This document shows, one piece after another, positions 60,790 through 64,000 of a stretch of DNA of 64,000 nt. Below the pieces are notes generated by a model. That model made no database searches and was not told where the DNA came from. It saw only the letters and a list, made by a program, of their open reading frames with translations. The stretch spans positions 1,309,501-1,373,500 of the forward strand of contig NZ_CP124576.1 in the NCBI RefSeq assembly GCF_000281715.2, given 5' to 3'. Each line of letters starts with the position of its first letter. The stretch's first letter is position 1. This DNA is from Sphingobium sp. AP49 (GTDB taxonomy: Bacteria; Pseudomonadota; Alphaproteobacteria; Sphingomonadales; Sphingomonadaceae). The position numbers and the translations under genes were made by a program.

Positions 60790-61101
60790 TCAGCCGCCGA
60801 TCGTCAGTTCCTCATAACAGGCCTGCGCTTCGGGCGCGGGGCCGCGTCGGGCGGGCAATTGAACCACGCGGACGACGCGAACGCTGGTGGCGTGGGGGAA
60901 GGTGATGAGGTCGCCGACGCGCACGGGCGCATGGGATCGGTCGATGCGCCGGCCATTGAGGCGGATATGGCCGTCCTCGGCCAGCTTCTGCGCGGTCGAT
61001 CGGCTTTTCGACAGGTGCGCGAACCACAGATATTTGTCGATGCGCAGGGACGGGCCGACGCCCGTCCCCGGCATTGTCACGGCCCCCTGCGGGTTAGCCA
61101 T
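60790..61101 (-). CDS. S4 domain RNA-binding protein (Hsp15-like)
   Basis: A 103-aa protein with the S4 fold: LRIDKYLWFAHLSKSRSTAQ (about 19-38) and GHIRLNGRRIDRSHAPVRVG (about 43-62), like the heat-shock protein Hsp15 that rescues stalled 50S subunits. The N-terminal 17 residues are non-conserved. The start, ATG 61101, lies inside the last 8 bases of the helicase gene; a much longer in-frame frame upstream is an overlap artefact. Confidence 0.8.
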   Translation of the reverse strand: MANPQGAVTMPGTGVGPSLRIDKYLWFAHLSKSRSTAQKLAEDGHIRLNGRRIDRSHAPVRVGDLITFPHATSVRVVRVVQLPARRGPAPEAQACYEELTIGG

Positions 61102-64000
61102 TGCGTCCCAGTAGATCGGCCAGGCCAGCAAAGGCGTGATTGCTGGTCGCGGCCTGATGGCTGGCGGGGGCGGAACGGGGCGCGCGGCCCTCGTCACGGT
61201 CGCCGCCCTTGCGCGGGCCGCGATCGCCCCCCCTGTTCCGGTTGTCGCCGCGATTGTCGCTTTTACCGGCAAACTTGCCCTCGGGGCGCTGCTGCTGGTC
61301 GCGGCGGGGACCGCGCGGGCCACGATCGCCCTGCGGGCGGCCCTTCTGCCGGCCCTTGAACACCCAGTTGGCGCCAGTGGCGGTCACGGGGGCTTCTGCC
61401 GGGGTTTCGGTTGCAACGTCGGCAGCCGTTTCGACCGGCGTCTCGGCACCGGCTTCCGCTGCTGCATCAGGCGCAGCGTCCGTTGCTTCCACCACAGGAG
61501 CGGCTTGCGCCGGAGCTTCAGCGACGGGCGCCGGGGTCGGCACCGGATCGATCGGACGGAAGCCGGCGGCGCGCATCAACTGCAGAAATGCCTCTTCGCA
61601 CAGGCCCAGCGACACGATCTGCGGGCTGAGGGCGCTGAAGGGTTCATTCTTCGCGATCGTCTCATGCGCGGTGCGCGCCATGCGCTCGGCCATGTCGATG
61701 CGCAGCATCTGCGGGCCGAAGCTGCGGAAGCCGGCGATGCGGGCGCCCATTTCCTGGGGCTTGTCGCCGGTCGGGATCAGGGTCAGGCCTGGCTGGGGCA
61801 GCGGCAGGCAGGGCTTGCCGATGCGGGCGGCTTGCAGGGCCGCGCGCCAGCGCGCCGCGCCCGGCTTCAGCAGGCCGGGATGATAGAGGTCGAGCACGCC
61901 GATATCGATGCCGGCGCGGCGCAGCAGGTGGCGCTGGTCCTTGTCGAGATGGCCGAGCGCCGAATCAAGATCGAGCCGGGGGGCGACGCCGCCGGCATCG
62001 GCCAGTTGGGCGAAGACTGCGCGCACGACGGCAGGCACCGCCGGGTCAGCGGCGCTTTCGCTCATCTTGACCAGCGGCAGCAGATGCTTCTGCCTCTGCG
62101 CTTCGACCCAGGCCGAGAGGCGGGTGGTGACCTGCTTCTGAACATCCTGGCCCAGCGCGGCGAGCGCGCGATCGAGCCGGATTTCGGGCGCGAGCAAGCT
62201 CGGCCCGGCCAGCAGGGTGGCGACAGGGGTTCCCTGCCAGGCGATGCCCGGCGTCTGTCCCGCATCGTCCATGAGCGCGAAATCCGTATCCGCAGCGCTC
62301 ATCAATTCGTCAGCCTTCACTCGTAATACCTTTCCAAGGCGCCTTTCCGCCGCCGCCAGCAACAGCTTTCTGTCCTGGAGTCGCGTAGCGGGATCGACTG
62401 AGAAACGAAATCCGTCAAGTCGCCCGATCATCTCACCATCGACGCAGACCGTCCCGTCCGAGTCGACCGTGACCGGCAGGTTGCTCGCATTCTGTCCGAT
62501 ATCCCTTAGCAGAACAGAGGTGCGTCGGTCCACGAAACGCTGCGTCAGGGCCGCGTGGAGGGCATCGGACAGCTTTTCCTCCAGCGCGCGGGTGCGTTCC
62601 GCCATCTCCACCGGATTGGCAAGCCAGTCGGGGCGATGGGCAATATAGGACCAGGTGCGCGCGGCGGCGATCCGGCCCGACAAGGTGTCGATGTCGCCCT
62701 GCACCGAATCGAGGCGGGCGATCTGCTGGGCGAACCAGTCGCGTGGAATATGACCGCCAAAGCCCGAGCCGTTGCCGGCGATGAAGCGCCAGATGCGCGC
62801 CACGGTGCGGGCATGATGCTCCGCGCCCAGCTTCTGGAAATCGGGCAGGCCACAGGCAGCCCAGAGCCGTTCGACATCGCGCTTGGAGCGGACGCGGGCC
62901 TGGACCTCGGGATCTTCCGCCATGCGGCGCAGCACGGCAAGGTCGACGGCTTGCGGCGCGGCGCGCAGTTCGGGACGATCGGGCCGCGCCTCCAGATCGA
63001 TGATGAGGTGATCGATGCTGTCGGTGCGGGGCGCGCCGTCGCGCCAGAAAAGCTGGTCGACCGGGGGGAAGCGATGCGCCTCGATCGCCTCGATCTCCTC
63101 CGGCGTGAAGGCAGCGTCGCCATCCTCCGACCCCAGGCTGCCAAAGGTGCCGTCCTTGTGGTGGCGTCCGGCGCGGCCGGCGATCTGCGCCATTTCGGCC
63201 ACCGTCAGGCGGCGGGAGCGGCGGCCGTCGAATTTGCGCAGCGAGGCAAAGGCGACATGGGCGACGTCGAGGTTGAGGCCCATGCCGATCGCGTCGGTGG
63301 CGACCAGATAGTCGACCTCGCCATTCAGGAACATCTGGACCTGGGCGTTGCGGGTGCGCGGCGACAGGGCGCCCATCACCACGGCCGCGCCGCCGCGGAA
63401 ACGGCGCAGCATCTCCGCCACGGCATAGACTTCCTCGGCCGAGAAGGCGACGATCGCCGAGCGGCGGGGCAGGCGCGAGAGCTTCTTGGCGCCGGCATAG
63501 GACAGGGTGGAAAAGCGGGGGCGGCCGATGATCTCGATATCGGGGACCAGGCTCTTGACCGTGCGGGCGATGCTGGCCGACCCCAGGATCATCGTCTCCT
63601 CGCGGCCACGGGCGCGTAAAATCCGGTCGGTGAAGATATGGCCGCGCTCGGGATCTGCGCCCAGCTGTGCCTCGTCCAGCGCGACGAAGGCGAAATCGCT
63701 GAGGCCGCCGGTCATCGCCGCCGTCTCGCGCCCGGCGTTTCTTGTGTCGGCTCCGGCCTGTCGGCCTACGCCGCTGATGGGCATGGATTCGGCGGTGCAC
63801 AGGAAATAGCGCGCGCCCGGCGGCACGATCTTTTCCTCGCCGGTGATCAGGGCCACCTGGTTCGCGCCCTTGATCGCGACGACACGATCATAGACCTCGC
63901 GCGCCAGCAAGCGCAGCGGAAAGCCCATCATGCCGCTCGAATGGCCGCACATGCGCTCGACGGCGAGATGGGTCTTGCCGGTATTGGTGGGACCCAGCAC
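61094..64000 (-). CDS. SUV3-like mitochondrial-type helicase, partial (968 aa visible)
   Basis: A superfamily 2 helicase whose start lies beyond the right edge; probably only a few N-terminal residues are missing, as the Walker A motif GPTNTGKT is almost at the visible beginning. Motif II is LDEAQLG, and the second RecA domain follows (YLVATDAIGMGLNLD and QIAGRAGR, about residue 225-275). A C-terminal domain of about 400 residues leads to an acidic Ala/Glu-rich stretch and an RG/GDR-rich basic tail that probably binds RNA. This matches alphaproteobacterial homologs of SUV3. Confidence 0.9.
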   Translation of the reverse strand: MLGPTNTGKTHLAVERMCGHSSGMMGFPLRLLAREVYDRVVAIKGANQVALITGEEKIVPPGARYFLCTAESMPISGVGRQAGADTRNAGRETAAMTGGLSDFAFVALDEAQLGADPERGHIFTDRILRARGREETMILGSASIARTVKSLVPDIEIIGRPRFSTLSYAGAKKLSRLPRRSAIVAFSAEEVYAVAEMLRRFRGGAAVVMGALSPRTRNAQVQMFLNGEVDYLVATDAIGMGLNLDVAHVAFASLRKFDGRRSRRLTVAEMAQIAGRAGRHHKDGTFGSLGSEDGDAAFTPEEIEAIEAHRFPPVDQLFWRDGAPRTDSIDHLIIDLEARPDRPELRAAPQAVDLAVLRRMAEDPEVQARVRSKRDVERLWAACGLPDFQKLGAEHHARTVARIWRFIAGNGSGFGGHIPRDWFAQQIARLDSVQGDIDTLSGRIAAARTWSYIAHRPDWLANPVEMAERTRALEEKLSDALHAALTQRFVDRRTSVLLRDIGQNASNLPVTVDSDGTVCVDGEMIGRLDGFRFSVDPATRLQDRKLLLAAAERRLGKVLRVKADELMSAADTDFALMDDAGQTPGIAWQGTPVATLLAGPSLLAPEIRLDRALAALGQDVQKQVTTRLSAWVEAQRQKHLLPLVKMSESAADPAVPAVVRAVFAQLADAGGVAPRLDLDSALGHLDKDQRHLLRRAGIDIGVLDLYHPGLLKPGAARWRAALQAARIGKPCLPLPQPGLTLIPTGDKPQEMGARIAGFRSFGPQMLRIDMAERMARTAHETIAKNEPFSALSPQIVSLGLCEEAFLQLMRAAGFRPIDPVPTPAPVAEAPAQAAPVVEATDAAPDAAAEAGAETPVETAADVATETPAEAPVTATGANWVFKGRQKGRPQGDRGPRGPRRDQQQRPEGKFAGKSDNRGDNRNRGGDRGPRKGGDRDEGRAPRSAPASHQAATSNHAFAGLADLLGRNG

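Noticed and set aside
60790..61323. 177-aa form of the S4 protein
   Set aside because: The first 74 residues are the out-of-frame tail of the helicase gene; the S4-like sequence starts after ATG 61101.
1..64000. CRISPR arrays, insertion sequences, prophage or integrase beside the tRNA gene
   Set aside because: No regularly spaced repeats, transposase motifs or phage-like genes were seen. The tRNA at 26972 has no integrase or repeated 3' end next to it.

Overview
The window is chromosomal DNA of a Sphingomonadaceae alphaproteobacterium, most likely Sphingobium or a close relative. This is inferred from high GC with strong G/C at third codon positions, many GTG/TTG and ATGA/TGATG overlapping starts, a PhoK/SPAP-type alkaline phosphatase whose active-site residues match the Sphingomonas enzyme at a constant 3-residue offset, a TorF-type porin and a CarD regulator. 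I see no transposase, integrase, prophage, CRISPR array or rRNA. The only RNA gene I can support is a tRNA-Arg(CCT) at 26972-27048. Gene density is typical of a core chromosome.

Layout. 1-3272 (minus): truncated LLM-family monooxygenase, short-chain dehydrogenase, 3-hydroxybutyrate dehydrogenase and a translationally coupled patatin phospholipase. 3392-9821: neutral zinc metallopeptidase, a small NepR-like anti-sigma candidate, then glnE-bcp-DUF455 ferritin-like and a secreted M23 peptidase closed by a strong terminator. 9843-16697: erpA, xth, a DUF2239 gene with operator-like repeats in front, a bestrophin pair, a LysR regulator, a GNAT-like protein and a fatty acid desaturase. 16706-19022 (minus): lptF-lptG for LPS export. 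19160-23616: DUF2141 protein, two convergent lipid kinases, a metallophosphoesterase and a polysaccharide pyruvyl transferase-like protein. 23641-26935: NDUFAF5-like methyltransferase, comF, grxC, nitrilase-family amidase, DUF1178.

26972-37627: tRNA-Arg, a Tat-exported prolyl oligopeptidase, an HD-GYP protein with a degenerate HD site, a DUF969-DUF979-DUF2891 transporter/enzyme cassette, a glycogen-debranching-like enzyme with a GT4 glycosyltransferase, and a DEDD exonuclease-like protein. 37754-44664 is the most distinctive block: a small secreted protein overlapping a degenerate OmpR-type regulator, a beta-carbonic anhydrase, a SulP anion transporter, a TorF-like porin, then a canonical paralogous response regulator with its histidine kinase. 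The two regulators have the same length (236 aa), and only the first has lost receiver residues.

44768-58472: serine acetyltransferase, phoK, a DsbD-like thiol reductase, tlyA, an RND efflux pair, TspO, ubiK, a YbjN-like protein, proC, a stand-alone asparaginase N-domain and two small membrane proteins. 58540-64000: carD, an fdxA ferredoxin interrupted by an apparent one-base deletion, a MipA/OmpV outer-membrane protein, an S4 RNA-binding protein and a truncated SUV3-like helicase running off the end.

The best leads for something undescribed are the carbonic anhydrase/SulP/porin block with its paired regulators, the NepR-like small gene, the DUF2239 autoregulation candidate and the DUF969-DUF979-DUF2891 cassette. 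Family calls come from motif recognition in the translations; no database search was possible.
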